Shown in pieces: positions 36,637 through 48,432 of a stretch of DNA of 64,000 nt (positions are counted from its first letter, which is position 1; each line of letters begins with the position of its first letter). The notes under the pieces were generated by a model. The model made no database searches. It saw only the letters and a program-made list of their open reading frames with translations, and was not told the DNA's origin. Where the stretch lies: assembly GCA_010093515.1 (NCBI GenBank), contig MU001672.1, positions 1,124,602 through 1,188,601 of the forward strand. The letters run 5' to 3'. The stretch comes from Lineolata rhizophorae (taxonomy: Eukaryota > Ascomycota > Dothideomycetes > Lineolatales > Lineolataceae). The translations under genes were made by a program, and so were the position numbers.

Positions 36637-37342
36637 TAAGGGAGACTGCTACGGAACTCTTCCGAAGCGAGTCCCACTTTTCCTTTCACGTGCGCTGGTT
36701 GTGTCGGTTACCTACTTTTTCCAGTCACCCACTGTTTTTATAATATGTTGTCTGGCGTGCATCGTCACGGCGTTGCAAGAAAAGAAAAGGCTTCCCGCAA
36801 ACACGCGGGCGGCAGCTGCGTTCTCGCTTGTCGTTCAGTTTACCAGTTTAGTCGTGTTCATTGCGGCACGTAACAGGTCGGATGAGGTAGTGAGAGGGCA
36901 TGATGGACTGGTGGAAGATATTCGAGGCGGAAGCGCAGTTTTGAGCCCAGAGACTGTCGCCTGGGAGCCACGCGCTGGTTGCTTCCCAACTTACCTTTGA
37001 AGGGGAATCCGGGGCTCACGACCCCGGGTGTGTCAACCCCAGTTGTTCCCCGCTCTTGTAGATTAGCGTGTTACTTGTACCTTCTCTCTGTACGTACGTT
37101 GACGAATGGACGTGGCCGTCATGGCCACGGATTGGAGAGACGCCAGCACACGGTCGATGGACCGTTGGAAACGCGCCGTTGTTGGTCCACCAGCCGAAGT
37201 CGGAGCAATGCCCGTGCCCCGCCACGGCGCAACCCCACCACGCCGCAAGCGCGGGGCCACTGCGCGAACAAGGGACTCGATGCAAACGCGGCCGGCGGCG
37301 TTTCTATGAAAAGTCCCACGAGCCTCTCCGACTCCAAGCACC
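36637..37342. other. Intergenic, TIM44 3' flank and TMA20 promoter
   Basis: 706 bp in tandem orientation. A CACGTG core lies at 36687-36692, near the TIM44 stop. No further feature was recognised. Confidence 0.45.
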
Positions 37343-38110
37343 ATGTTCAAAAAGGAGTAAGCTGTGCTTGCAATGCTTGCGATGGATACCTAGGACCGCA
37401 GAGCTAACCACCAAGCATGTCTTCAGTGTCACACCCGGCGCAAAGACCAAGGTCAAGTCGTCGGCGCAGCGGGGCATCCGCGCCAAAGTGACGGAGACGT
37501 ACCCGCTACTCGAGCCCTACATCGACGACATCCTGCCCAAGAAGGAGCAGTTGGATCTAGTCAAGCTGTACGCTTCTTCCCCGCGGCCTTCGGCACCCTC
37601 TGCGCACCCCCCGCCTCCAAGCAAGCTGGCGGCGCCACACGTCCGCGAAAAGCTAACGTCTCCCTCCCCTCGTTCCTGCCCCCCAGCCCCGATCGCGTCT
37701 CCCTCTACGCCCTCGGCACCACCCCGCTCTTCTTCCAGCACATGGACGACGCCCTGCTGCCGCACCTGGCCCTCGTCCATAAGTACCCGGCCTGCTTCGC
37801 GCGCGTCCGCATCGACCGCGGCGCCATCCGCTTCGTGCTGTCGGGCGCGGCGCTCATGGCGCCGGGGCTGACGTCCGCGGGGGGCAGGCTGCCGGACCCG
37901 AGCGTCGCCGACGAGGACGAGTACGCATACGGCAAGGAGGACCTGCCGGCGGGGGCGGTCGTCGTCGTCGAGGCGGAAGGAAAGGAGAATGCGTGTATGG
38001 TGGGCGTGCTGAAGATGGGGACGAAGGATATTAAGGAGAAGAAGAAAGGGGCGGCGCTCGAGGCGGGGCATTATTTGGGGGATGGGTTATGGAGGCTCTC
38101 GTTGGATTGA
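37343..38110 (+). CDS. TMA20: PUA-domain translation factor TMA20 (MCT-1)
   Basis: MCT-1/Tma20 pairs with Tma22 (DENR) to recycle 40S subunits after termination and to aid reinitiation. Exons are 37343-37356 (14 nt), 37427-37567 and 37687-38110, giving 192 aa. The N-terminus MFKKDVTPGAKTKVKSSAQRGIR and KVTETYPLLEPYIDDILPKKEQLDLVKL match the family's N-terminal domain. The junction gives KLPDRVSLYALGTTPLFFQ. The C-terminal PUA domain runs from about residue 95 (RVRIDRGAIRFVLSGAALMAPGLTSAGG) to YLGDGLWRL. The acidic SVADEDEYAYGKEDL loop sits inside the PUA domain. Intron borders are GTAAGC/CAG and GTACGC/CAG. Confidence 0.94.
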
Positions 38111-38638
38111 GGGAGAAGTCGTGGCGGAGAGCATGTATGGTTCACGATGCCCGTGACAATGAGGATGAGTTTGGATGGATGTTTCACCCTAAAAAGGGGT
38201 GTGAGGAACAGACGAGCAGGACAAGAGTTTCTTCGTTGAGATGAGGGATAGGTTCGTGCTCTAGGGAGCATCTGGGGAGAACATTACGCCCTTGGAGACC
38301 GCTGAGGGCTCTGTGAGAGCAATAATGCAGCATTCTGCAATGGTATCTTGGACACCTTCCAGCTAAGACTCCCTCTACAATCAGAGAGAGATGCAAATAC
38401 TGGGTAGAGGTCACCCTACCCGTCGCTTATCGTGGCATTAGAAGCGCGGGTGAGACCGATAGAAGCAGACAAGACCTTTATGTACAGTAGAACATCAGAC
38501 CATAAGCTGAACGTTGGAAATGGATGAATTGTCTGGTATCCCTGGGATCTAAGAATATTGCTCCACAAGCGGCCTGGTTATAACAGTAACGAGCTTTTAG
38601 CATTCCAAATTGAGCCAATAACAAATCCATTTCTTTCG
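38111..38638. other. Convergent 3' flanks, TMA20/SGT2
   Basis: 528 bp between converging genes. No domain-bearing frame, RNA gene or repeat was recognised. Confidence 0.55.
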
Positions 38639-39962
38639 TCACTGACCGGCTCCTCGCCCAGCTCCTGGCCCAGCTCCCGGTCCGCCGCCCTCGCCTCCCA
38701 TGAAGTTCCTCGCTCTAGACTGTCGTTAGCAATGCATGCCTTTCGATCCCGAATCGAGGACAGTACTCACAGTTCAGCAATGCTTGGGTCTTGCATCAAA
38801 CTCGACAGATCGGGCATTCCGCCGCCGCCGCCGCCACCACCACCACCACCACCTCCTCCTCCTCCTCCCTGCCCTCCACCAAACTGGCCTGCCAGCTCGC
38901 GTAGCCGTGGATTGTTCATGAGGTTGTTCAGCATGTCCGGATTGCGCATCATGTTTTGGGCCATCTGCTGCATCATGGGATTGTTCATCAACGAAGCCAG
39001 ATCCGGCCCGCCGCCGCCGCCGCCTCCTGGGCCGCCGCCGCCGCCAAACATGCCCGCCAAACTAGACAGATCCGGCATGCCACCGGCCCCCCCACCTCCA
39101 CCAGGCGAGCGCGACCGCTCCGGAGAGGCGCCCCTATCCGCCGCGCCTCCCTCTTCCTCGAAGCGCTTCTTCGCCGTCTCGTAACCTCTCTTCATGGCCT
39201 CGCTCCCGCCGTTGCCCTCGGCATCGATGCCCTTCTTGTACGCCTCCATGCTCGCCTTTGCGTCGCCGAGGGCAAAGTTAGCCAGCCCAAGCCTGCTCCA
39301 CGCCTTGGTGTACTTGGGATCGGCGGCAACGGCCATCTCGGCGTCCTTCTTGGCCTCGGCGTGGCGCCCGGCGCCGCTCATGGCCGCCGCGCGGTTCGAC
39401 AGGTAGATGGGGTTCAGCGGGACGAGGTCGAGCGCCCTGGTGTAGAAGTCGATGGCCGTCGCGTAGTCCCTGCGCTGCATGGCGGCGTTGCCCTGGGCCT
39501 TGAGGCCCTCGGCCTGCTCCTTTGCGGGCTGGGCGGGTCCGGGACCCAGCGGCGCGCCGGCGCCCGCCGCGGGCGTCCCGCCCCCGACGGACGGCGTGCT
39601 GGGTCGCCCCTCGGCCGCGCTGCTGTCCCCCTTGGTGCTCGCCGTGCTCTTGCCCTTGAGCTTCTCGTACACGCCGTAGATGGAGAGCAGGGAGGAGCCG
39701 CCGAGCGCGTCCGAGACGGCCTTCTCGTCGCTGCCGTCCACCTTGAAGGCATCGCTGATGCAGCCCTTGGCGATCTCAATCGACTCGGCATCGTCGGCCG
39801 CAACCGTGCCGTCGGCCACCGACTTGTTCAGGAAGTCAATTACGGCCAGGGCGAGCCGCTTCTTGGAGGTGGCGGCGGGGTCTGCCTGTGAGACGGTAGG
39901 CCAAGTTAGAAAGAGGGGCACATTCCGAGTCTTGGGAGGAAGAAATGTGGAGATCATACCAT
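38639..39962 (-). CDS. SGT2: Small glutamine-rich TPR co-chaperone SGT2
   Basis: Cytosolic co-chaperone that receives tail-anchored proteins and passes them to the GET pathway. The start codon appears to be a separate 3-nt exon (39962-39960), followed by intron 39959-39886, exon 39885-38771, and a last exon 38714-38639, giving 397 aa. The N-terminal dimerisation domain (KKRLALAVIDFLNKSV to SLLSIYGVYEKLKG) binds Get5-type partners. Three TPRs follow from about residue 105 (AEGLKAQGNAAMQRRDYATAI, NPIYLSNRAAAM, KYTKAWSRLGLANFALG). The C-terminus is Met/Asn/Gly-rich (NNPMMQQMAQNMMRNPDMLNN), as needed for hydrophobic client binding, and contains a long poly-Gly run. An ATG inside intron 1 (39957) is in frame and could give an unspliced 24-residue extension. 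Confidence 0.9.
38819..38871. repeat. In-frame GCC/ACC/TCC microsatellite (poly-Gly in SGT2)
   Basis: Consecutive GCC, ACC and TCC trinucleotide runs on the + strand encode about 17 glycines in SGT2 on the - strand. Such tracts vary in length between strains. Confidence 0.9.
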
Positions 39963-41438
39963 GACCAAGGCAGATGTTGCTTTGTTCAAGTAGGTGAGAG
40001 CTGTGTTTGGAGCGCTTGTTGCTTGGAGCGCTTGTTGCTTGGAGGAGGAGCCGGCGGTATCTAGGTGTTGGAAGCAGACAGGTGGTGGTGATGGTGGGGC
40101 ATTGGCAGGGAACAGCCAAGGCAAACGGTGCTACCAATCCGCTAACATCCTGCCAGCACCGAGCAAGCGAGCTCGGACTCTTAACCTTCACCGCATGGGG
40201 TGCACCCAGAATTATTTCTCTACTCTTTTTTATAGCAAGTGGAGCTCGGCTTATGATTGGACGAGAAGAGCGTTATATGCTGAGATTCTGGTACCAGGAT
40301 TTAGGAACAATAGAGTCACCTGAACTTTACAAGAAAGTCCCTAGAACGACGGGCATATGTGGTTTGATCCATCGTGCGCATATTTAGAAAACGTTTTGCT
40401 ATGATTCCCAAGGAGACCTAGGGACATCACATTCCGTAGGCATAGAGACGTTGACAACGAGTGCTGGTTTCACTCTGGGACTCACTTTGCACATTTGCAG
40501 GTGTATGCGTGCGTAAAAGGTCGATTCACATCTTCGTGGTCGACTTGGCGGTTGCCAGCATGAGAGCGACAGCCTCACACCGTATGTCTTTTATAAGTCA
40601 GTCCCAGCTAATTGGGGGCACAACACTTGTCAACGTCATTGCAACCCTCAAACTTCCTCCAGCAATTGCCACTCTGTATATCAAACTCACGCCACGTCCC
40701 CTTGGATCCGCGTGATGGTGAGAGCCATGCTTTGTAGGTCTTTACAAATATTGGCACCGGCATGCGGCATCAGCCTCTCCTTACTCTTCTTCCTCAGCAT
40801 CTAAAAACCGGCACGGTGGCGTCATCCCATCACCAATGGCATGCAGTCCTGCAGCTGGCCAGCATGACGCTAGCAACGCCTCTGTGTTCACCATTCAGGT
40901 CGCGAAGGCGATGGAAGGAGCTACCAGGAGCCGGTGAACAGGCGTGACGGCGGCCTCGGAGCTCGGGCGGAGCGTGCGCTATCAGCCGAGTCCAGCCAGG
41001 CGGGCTCATCTGTGAGACGCGCACCTCGGGATCGGACACCGAGTTCTCAAAGAGCCGCAGTACAACGACCGACTTCCCTCACCGGCATCGAGCCAACATC
41101 GGATGTGGCCTCCTCCTTTCACAAAGCAGATTCGCTAACGCCTGCACTTGAAAACTATCCACCGTCCCAGCAGCTGCGAAGCACGGTCCGGCCTCCTCAG
41201 CGCTCCCAATGTGCCAGCCTTGAGGAACCAATAGGAGCCTCCCACCCCGTGATCGCTTGTGCCCCTGCCGCTTCCTCCCATACATACATACGCAGACAGC
41301 CAGAGTCGGCCCGTCCCGCTTCAACGTCTGCCCGACCTTCCCTCCTTCCTCAGCCTCCACCTCTTGCTCTTCACATCAGCGACCGAACCCGAGCCTCCTC
41401 ACCACTGCCCCTGCTACGGATCTCCACCTTCGCCTACG
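39963..41438. promoter_or_regulatory. Divergent promoter region SGT2/CAF40
   Basis: 1.48 kb between divergent start codons. It contains a 16-bp tandem duplication close to SGT2 and C/T-rich DNA before CAF40 (about 41325-41430). No other gene was recognised. Confidence 0.45.
40009..40040. repeat. 16-bp tandem duplication in SGT2 5' leader
   Basis: GGAGCGCTTGTTGCTT occurs twice in perfect tandem, starting 47 bp upstream of the SGT2 start codon, probably within its 5' UTR. Confidence 0.9.
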
Positions 41439-42836
41439 ATGCTGCCTTCCCAGCAGCACGTCTTCTCACACCAACACCAGTACCCGCCCTCGAGCTGGCA
41501 GCATCCCTCGGCGCATCACCAGCACCCGCACGCGACGTCGCATAACCCTCAAGTCCAAGCTGCTGCTGCTGCCGCCCATGCTGCTCAAAACCACCATTAC
41601 AACCAGATAGCGGCCAGCAACAACGCCGCTGCTACTGGTGGCGGAGGGCCTGGCCTCTCGGCGGGCGAGCACGCGGGGCCCGAGCCTTCAACAATGGGCG
41701 AGGACAGCCGCCGCGTCTTGGACTGGATCGCGCAACTTCTCAACGCCTCGACGCGTGAAACGGCCTTGTTGGAGTTGAGCAAGAAGAGGGAACAGGTGCC
41801 TGAGCTCGCGCTTATTCTTTGGCATTCCTATGGTGGGCTACCCATCGACTCTCTTTATCTGACTCTCTTGGTGGTCACGGTTCAGCTCACAGTTCACAAG
41901 GCGTGATGACATGCCTCCTTCAGGAAATCATCTCGGTCTACCCACTCCTCAACCCATCGCAGCTCACCGCTGCTGCTTCAAACCGTGTCTGCAATGCGCT
42001 TGCGCTCCTCCAATGCGTAGCCTCCCACAATGAGACGCGCGGCCTCTTTCTTAGTGGTATGCGAATACCTTCCTCTACGTTCCTGCCGCATAAGTTCCTT
42101 TATGCTAACGCATTAAGATGTAGCCCATATTCCACTCTTCCTATATCCGTTCCTCAACACCACGTCCAAGTCACGACCCTTCGAATACCTTCGTCTCACC
42201 TCCCTCGGCGTTATCGGGGCGCTGGTTAAGAACGACTCGTCCGAGGTGATCAATTTCTTGCTTACGACCGAGATCATTCCACTCTGCCTGCGCATCATGG
42301 AGACCGGGTCCGAGCTGAGCAAGACGGTGGCCATCTTCATTGTTCAAAAGATCCTGCTGGACGACACCGGTCTTGCATACATCTGCCAAACCTACGAGCG
42401 CTTTTACGCTGTGGGAACGGTGCTCAGCAACATGGTCACCCAGTTGGTCGAGCAGCAAACTGTCCGCCTGCTCAAGCACGTCGTGCGCTGCTTCTTGCGG
42501 TACGTTCTATTCTTGTACAATTTTCACCAACTAGAAATCTATTTCTTCTATTTACGCGAACATATGTTCTAGCGAAATCCTCTGTCCCACCTTTTTATCA
42601 CACCTTGAGAGCTTTTCTGTGGCATAAATTGCTAACGAAGTTTCCCGTACAGCCTCAGCGACAATGCCCGCGCTCGCGAGGCTCTCCGCCAATGCCTTCC
42701 AGACCCGCTTCGCGATGCTACGTTCTCGGGAGTTCTCCGCGACGATGCAGCGACGAAGCGCTGTCTTGCTCAGCTCTTAATCAACCTTTCGGATAACGTT
42801 GCGGACCATTCCGGTAACCAAGGTTTATTACATTAA
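41439..42836 (+). CDS. CAF40: CCR4-NOT subunit CAF40 (RCD1/CNOT9)
   Basis: Armadillo-repeat subunit of the CCR4-NOT deadenylase complex that docks peptide motifs of regulators. Exons are 41439-41832, 41901-42056, 42124-42499 and 42653-42836, giving 369 aa. The first 75 residues are Gln/His/Ala-rich and disordered, as in other fungal CAF40 proteins. The conserved core starts at [20 protein letters not shown] and continues through [57 protein letters not shown] and [17 protein letters not shown]. It ends at [20 protein letters not shown], then [10 protein letters not shown]. Intron 1 uses an AAG acceptor, the others TAG/CAG. Very well conserved, so the call is secure. Confidence 0.96.
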
Positions 42837-44880
42837 AAGTCTCCGTGGCCGCCAACCATGGATTACGACTATCCCTATGACTATCGCGAGAAAGAGTATC
42901 TCGCGGTTTTAGTCTATTTCTTTTCTCTGCCGAGTTTCTCGATACCCGCGCCGCCAAAATCGCGTCGAGTAGCACGCATCAGGTACCTCATTCAAGGAAT
43001 GTGCGACTACAAGCGCGCGCATAAAGGCTACATGTTTCATGCAACAAGTTTCGGAGTTTCTTCGTGCGTTTTCCGACATACCTAGGTCGCCAGTACTGGC
43101 CCTCCTTTCTGAAGGCATATTGAGGGCGTTCGTGTGCTATGGGATAGTTTCATGGGACCGTTAGGATGAATGGAGGGGTATTCTGTGTTCTCCGTGCAAA
43201 ATGTATTGGTTTCTTCTTCACGAATGCATATGCCGGTGTCGTTTCCCCTTCCCGGTTTTCCCATTGTTTTTGTTCACCTTTTTTTTTTCTTTTCATATTA
43301 CCATTAGTGCTTTTGGTATACCCTAAGGTATGGCTACAACGGTTTGCAGCGGTCGTGGATGGCAAGGTAGTCCGAAGTTATTCCGGAGTCAGGGTTGCAA
43401 CCACTCGATACGGGTTAAAAGTGAGCGTATCACAGAAGGCAAAGTTAGCGGGTCTGAGATTTGTTGTTTTTGTTCTGCATCTACGTATTTACACATTCGA
43501 TTCTAAACTGCGAACTACCCGAATTCCACAACCAACCCCTGCTCCTATCACGCTCTTCTTTCAATTGTTTGCGCTGTCGTCCCCGCAAATAGCATAACTA
43601 TCCGTCCTAGCACACTATCAAGTTGTCTAATCGGAGCCTTCCCTTCTGAATACCTTCTTCAAATATTACAATGGTTCCTTATAACTTAGATCATGTCAAG
43701 AACTCTTCTCCTTGGCAAGGGATAAGGATGGCAATCTGGGAGTCCGAGATGGCGTTTGATGTTGTGCGGGCGGGACTAAAGAGGCGAGCGGAAAAGGAAA
43801 AGATTGAGTTTATCTGCAGCATTCATGAAGTCTGACAATTCACCGGGGATCTAGCGAAGTCTGGACCTCAAAGTCGGTCACGATGCACCGAACATCCTCC
43901 CAGCTTGTCATCGATTCTGGGACGGACACGTATTTCGAAGTTTTTTATAGCAATTTCCTTCACAGGGCGGTGGCTAGCGTTTGTCCTGGATTGGTGGGAA
44001 TTTGATGCTCGGCTTTCGATTGCCTCGTGGGAGAGGTGGGCTCTGGTGCTGAACTTTTAGACTTTCCAATCTGCTTCTTGTCAGTTGTATTTTACGAGAG
44101 AACAGATCTAAGCAGGTCATCCCGGCTGTGCTGTGGCTATTGCTGTAGATGAACGGCATTGTAGGCTGTATTTAACCTGACTTCCAAATGGCTATCGGTA
44201 TTTCGAGTTACTGAGCTAAGAAAAGTTTCCAGGCGTGGGATAGAAAAGTTCTTACCGGAGCTATTTCCAACCAGAAATGACGCGTGTGGTTGTCGACCAC
44301 AGCATTGTAGCAATCTCATTGGTCCAGATTCACTAGTTTTAGTATACTAACCGCGGATCAAAGCTCTGGAGTTATTGGTTGATCAAGCTTTAATATTTGA
44401 TGCAAAAACAACTTCAGTATCCTTTCAATCCCACCGAATTTAGCTCTGCGGTAGCATGCTTCCGTTTTCAAGATTTTCTCTCTCTAGATTGGGTACATGC
44501 GAACGCTAGATTTGGCTATTGAGTATAGAACAAGGTTCTTTAAGGCGAAGGTAAGAAAGGAACTTGGGAAGGTAGAATCTAGTATGCCAAGGGAAGTGCT
44601 TTGACGCGGTAGGAAAGTGAAATCTGGTGGTGGCTCCTTGCAGTCTTGAGCTGGCCAAGGCCAGTAATTGCGATTACCAAATTTCTAGCAGTAGGCAACC
44701 GTGAACTGGGAAGAGCCCAGCTAGCAGTTTCTACAAGTGAACTGTAGCAGTGTGCTAAAGCCACGCCACCCATAGCCTGATCTCTTCCTCTCAACCACCT
44801 CGCACAGAGACCAACACACTCGGCGGTATTATCGTTCCACGCCTTTAGTACATTCCTCTTTTTTTTTGGGGCCCGCCAAG
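42837..44880. other. 2-kb gene-free space downstream of CAF40
   Basis: Contains the CAF40 3' flank and the promoter of the 44.9-kb secreted-protein gene. AT-rich patches and T-rich stretches (about 43265-43295) are present. The longest frames (e.g. 43166-43597) show no domain. A T-run followed by GGGGCCCGCC lies directly before the next start codon. Confidence 0.5.
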
Positions 44881-45901
44881 ATGAAGTTCTTCACTTTCAT
44901 CTTCGCCGCGCTCATCTACCGCTTTGTAGCAGCGTCTCACAACTCCGAGCACAGCTCTAAGCACTGCCAGGAAACTACGTAAGAAAGCCGCCGATCTCAA
45001 CATTTCACACCCCTGTCCATGGCTCTCACGTTCCATCCGCAGCGGCAGCAACCACGACGCCGACGCCGACTTTACGTCCGCCGCCCACCAGCTCGTCTCG
45101 CTATACATACCCGCGAGTGCGTCTCCAGCGATCCACAGCGCTGCTACTGCGGCCGGCGTGACGGGCGACCCGATCTCTTTCGTGGCGTCCGCACTCATCG
45201 CCACGACTACGCCGGCCTGGCTCGCTGCCGTGCCGACGGAATACGCGTCTAACCTGGCGTCGCTCGACGCGGCCCTCGGCGACTTGCGTGGCGCGGCGGA
45301 GACGGGCTTTCCGGGCACGACCGGGGCTGCGACGGCCGCGGAGAGTACGGGAAGCGTTTCCGTGACTACGATGCCTGGCGAGCGTGTAGTAAGCGCGCAG
45401 GACGTGAGTGGCGGGACTGTGCAGGCTGCTAGCGCCACGACTGCGCGGAGTGTGGGCGTCGCGACTGTGCAGGGAGCTAGCATTGCGACTGCGCAGAATG
45501 CGAGTGTTATAATAGCGCAGGATGCGAGCGTTGTCACAGCACAGAATGTGAGCGCTTCGGGCGACGAGGACGACGATGCACGTGTAAGCAGTCCCCCTAA
45601 CAACGATCCTTGACTACGGAATCCGCATTAGTGATCAGAGTTTTACTGCTGACTAGGCCATTAGGGTTCAGGAACTGGCCCGACTACTTCGACTATGTCG
45701 CGGCATACTTCGGCGTCGGCGAGAATTCACTTACCTACTTCGTCAGCTGCCATTCCAAGAACAACTACAAGTGTGGCACCCAGTTTGACAATGATTTTTG
45801 GCGAGTCAAAGATATCTTCGGACATTGCTGTGGCCCCCAGTGCGCCTGTTTGCCTGGGCGGAGCAGCTGTTCTTGGAGGTGTCGCGTGGCTTTTGGGATG
45901 A
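44881..45901 (+). CDS. Secreted, probably GPI-anchored Ser/Ala/Thr-rich protein
   Basis: Not a named protein. Exons are 44881-44978, 45043-45583 and 45665-45901, giving 291 aa. A signal peptide (MKFFTFIFAALIYRFVAA) is followed by a His/Ser segment. A TTPAWLAAVPTEYASNLASL segment resembles motifs in fungal GPI-anchored proteins of unknown function. A Thr/Ala/Ser-rich part then carries a three-copy 8-residue repeat and an acidic DEDDD stretch. The C-terminus ends in a hydrophobic segment (APVCLGGAAVLGGVAWLLG) with no cytoplasmic residues, as expected for a GPI-attachment signal. Few cysteines are visible. The gene sits in the more variable part of the window. Cell-wall localisation is inferred. 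Confidence 0.78.
45479..45550 (+). repeat. 24-bp coding tandem repeat (3 copies)
   Basis: Three 24-nt units encode SIATAQNA, SVIIAQDA and SVVTAQNV in the secreted protein. A related 10-residue unit (SVGVATVQGA) precedes them. The nucleotide copies have diverged more than the protein pattern. Confidence 0.85.
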
Positions 45902-46372
45902 GAGGGGATGACGTTCAGCGGGTCAATGCTTTCAGAGCATCGGTCCTTTGGGCCCGCCCATTTCAAGAGACTGACAGGAACCCTTCTTGCATTCTTTTAT
46001 AGAGTTGTACCTTTCCCTTATCCCCAGAGCAGACGATTGGGACCAGGAATGAATAATTGAAACAATGCCTTCTCGAAGTGTGTGGTTTTGTCCAGTGGAC
46101 GACCGTACTACGTATGGATCGGAGCAGGGGTTTCGGCCAATGAGAACACTCCAAAACACTGTCGGGGAGGAGGAGCTGTTCGAGACCTGCAGGATGACGT
46201 CGCCGCGAACGACAGCGACCAACCTTCCTTGCACGTCCTCGATCCATCTCAACTTGTACTACTAAATATTCGTCGCTATCAAAAACTACACGGGTGCTGC
46301 TGAGAGCATCCCTCGACTAAGAGCTGCAATTCATGGACTACCTTTAGCTGTTCGCCATCAGTCCTGAGCACT
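45902..46372. other. Intergenic, secreted protein/transporter
   Basis: 471 bp in tandem orientation, holding the 3' flank of the secreted-protein gene and the promoter of the transporter. Nothing else recognised. Confidence 0.5.
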
Positions 46373-47900
46373 ATGTCATCCGGAGGCTCGGGCATTCTGG
46401 TCTCGTTCCTGGGTGCTTTGCAGGCCTCAGTTGCCGTGCTCCTAACCATATTTTACGGTGTCATAGCTGCTCAATTCAGTTTGATTTCCGAGGGCTCGGC
46501 TAGGGATGTTTCCAAGGCCTGCGTGAGGCTCTTTTTGCCCGCGTTGCTGATAACGAAAGTCGGATCGGAGTTACATCTCGATACGCTCAGCCGATACATT
46601 CCAATTTTTAGTAGGTAGCACATATGTCGTGAAACGCATTGGAGGTTGAGGTTGTGAAACGCTTACCCTTTTCCCTTTGTTTACTAGTATGGGCAATTGT
46701 CTATAATGCCCTATCTGTGGCTCTCGGCATTACCCTGACAAAGTTATTCAAGCTGCCGGCATGGACTACGCCCGGCATTACTTTCAACAACACGACATCG
46801 CTACCGCTATTGCTAGTCCAGTCACTGGAGGCCTCTGGCATTCTTCGCGCAATCCTCATGGGTCCAGATGATTCGAATTCGGCCGCCATTGCCCGTGCCG
46901 AATCCTACTTTCTCGTTAATTCTATGGTCAGCAACTCTCTGACCTTTGCGCTCGGCCCCAAACTGCTAGGCGCGCAAGAAGAAGATGCGCCCGAGAAAGT
47001 CGAAGAGGTAGAGAACGGCAATCACGGGGAGCAAGGCCAGGAGAACAACGGAGACGTGGAACAAGGCGCCGGGGAGCCTCACGAACAGGACGACAACAAC
47101 GATGTCGGCAACCGCGACGACCAGCAGCAGCAGCAAGAGGGACCTAACGAGCGCACCTCGCTCCTCCCCACTGTCGTCGCTCACAACTGGAACGAGGCCA
47201 GCAAGCGCAGCTACAAGCGCGGCTCGCACTACTTCTCGCGGCTCCCCTCATGGCTGCAATCGACGCTCGCCTTCCTGTACTCGTTCTGCAACGCGCCCGT
47301 CGTCGGCGCCGTCATCGGCGCCGTCATCGGCCTCGTCCCGGCACTGCACCGCGTCTTCTTCGCCGGCAGCCAGCAGGGCGGCGTGCTCAACGCGTGGCTG
47401 ACCAGCTCCATCAAGAACATCGGGGACCTCTTCGCCGCCCTCCAGGTCGTCGTCGTCGGTGTCAAGTTGTCTCAAAGCATGCGCCGCATGAAGAAGGGGG
47501 AGGCTTCGGGCAAGGTGCCCTGGACGCCGTTTGTGCTCATCACGCTCGTGCGATATGTCGTTTGGCCCGTTGTTTCGATACCGTTGGTCTGGGCTTTGGC
47601 AACGCGCACCGGTGTGTTGGGGAAGGACCCGATACTGTGGTTCACGATGATGCTGATGCCGACGGGGCCGCCGGCTATGAAGCTGACGGCGCTGACGGAC
47701 GTCAATGGATCAAGTGAGCAGGAGAAGATGTCTGTGGCCAAGTTCCTGACGGTACGTAGCCTTCCACCATTATGCTTCCTTGGTATCGAACAAGTCACAC
47801 TGATTCCTTATCCATACAGATTTCGTACACTATTTCGCCTTTGATATGTTTCGCTGTGGTAGGGAGTCTAAAGGCCTCAGAGGCTGCTGTGGGCCAGTAG
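46373..47900 (+). CDS. PIN/auxin-efflux-carrier-like membrane transporter
   Basis: Member of the membrane transport protein family that includes plant PIN and yeast Ecm3/YNL095C-like proteins; substrate unknown in fungi. Exons are 46373-46610, 46688-47751 and 47820-47900, giving 460 aa. The N-terminal helices include a reentrant-like ARDVSKACVRLFLPALLITKVG, then IWAIVYNALSVALG and the conserved FNNTTSLPLLLVQSLEASGIL. A long acidic, Gln/Asn-rich cytoplasmic loop follows (about 195-270). The second helical half includes FCNAPVVGAVIGAVIGLVPA, KNIGDLFAALQVVVVGVKL and FTMMLMPTGPPAMKLTALTDV. It closes with SYTISPLICFAVVGSL. Intron 1 has a weak donor (GTAGGT) fixed by the I-W-A junction. Confidence 0.9.
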
Positions 47901-48432
47901 ACATTTCACCACATGTATTAGCACATAAAAACACTGTACACGTCTATGGTCCACAAACATCAAAAGTACGGCGTTGTTCGCTTGTGTCTCAGGCTAGCAT
48001 AGTCACCTCTCCCAAGTTTGAAATCGGCTCCAAAGTGCTGCCTTCATTGCTTCCTGCAAACATTGCTGCTAAGCTCTTTACCTACATTTAAATTAGAAAG
48101 CTAGATTTATAGAAAAACAACATCAGAAACTCGCTCAGTAGCCACATATGACGAAGAATGTGACAAGAAACCAAGTGGTGCTATCGTATGTATCTTTACC
48201 GTGGAAGGGAAAACCAATTAGGATATTTACGATCCAGAATATAAACATCGGCTACCTTTCTCTCGTCTAGCGTGGCCACCTAGCCAAGGGGTATAGTTGA
48301 AAAAGGCTAGTCTTAGGCTCCATCAGTCTCTAGTACCCAAAAAGAAAGCCTCTTTGCGCTCTTCGCCCTCCAAAGTCTACGTCACGCCACCAAAATAGAA
48401 TCCTCTTCTCGAGTCTAGACACGACCTGATCT
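47901..48432. other. Convergent 3' flanks, transporter/LCB4
   Basis: 532 bp, AT-rich, between converging genes. No coding or RNA feature recognised. Confidence 0.55.

Noticed and set aside
39963-40191. Upstream extension of the SGT2 frame
   Set aside because: Depends on reading through intron 1; the spliced ATG-GCA-GAC start matches SGT2 length.
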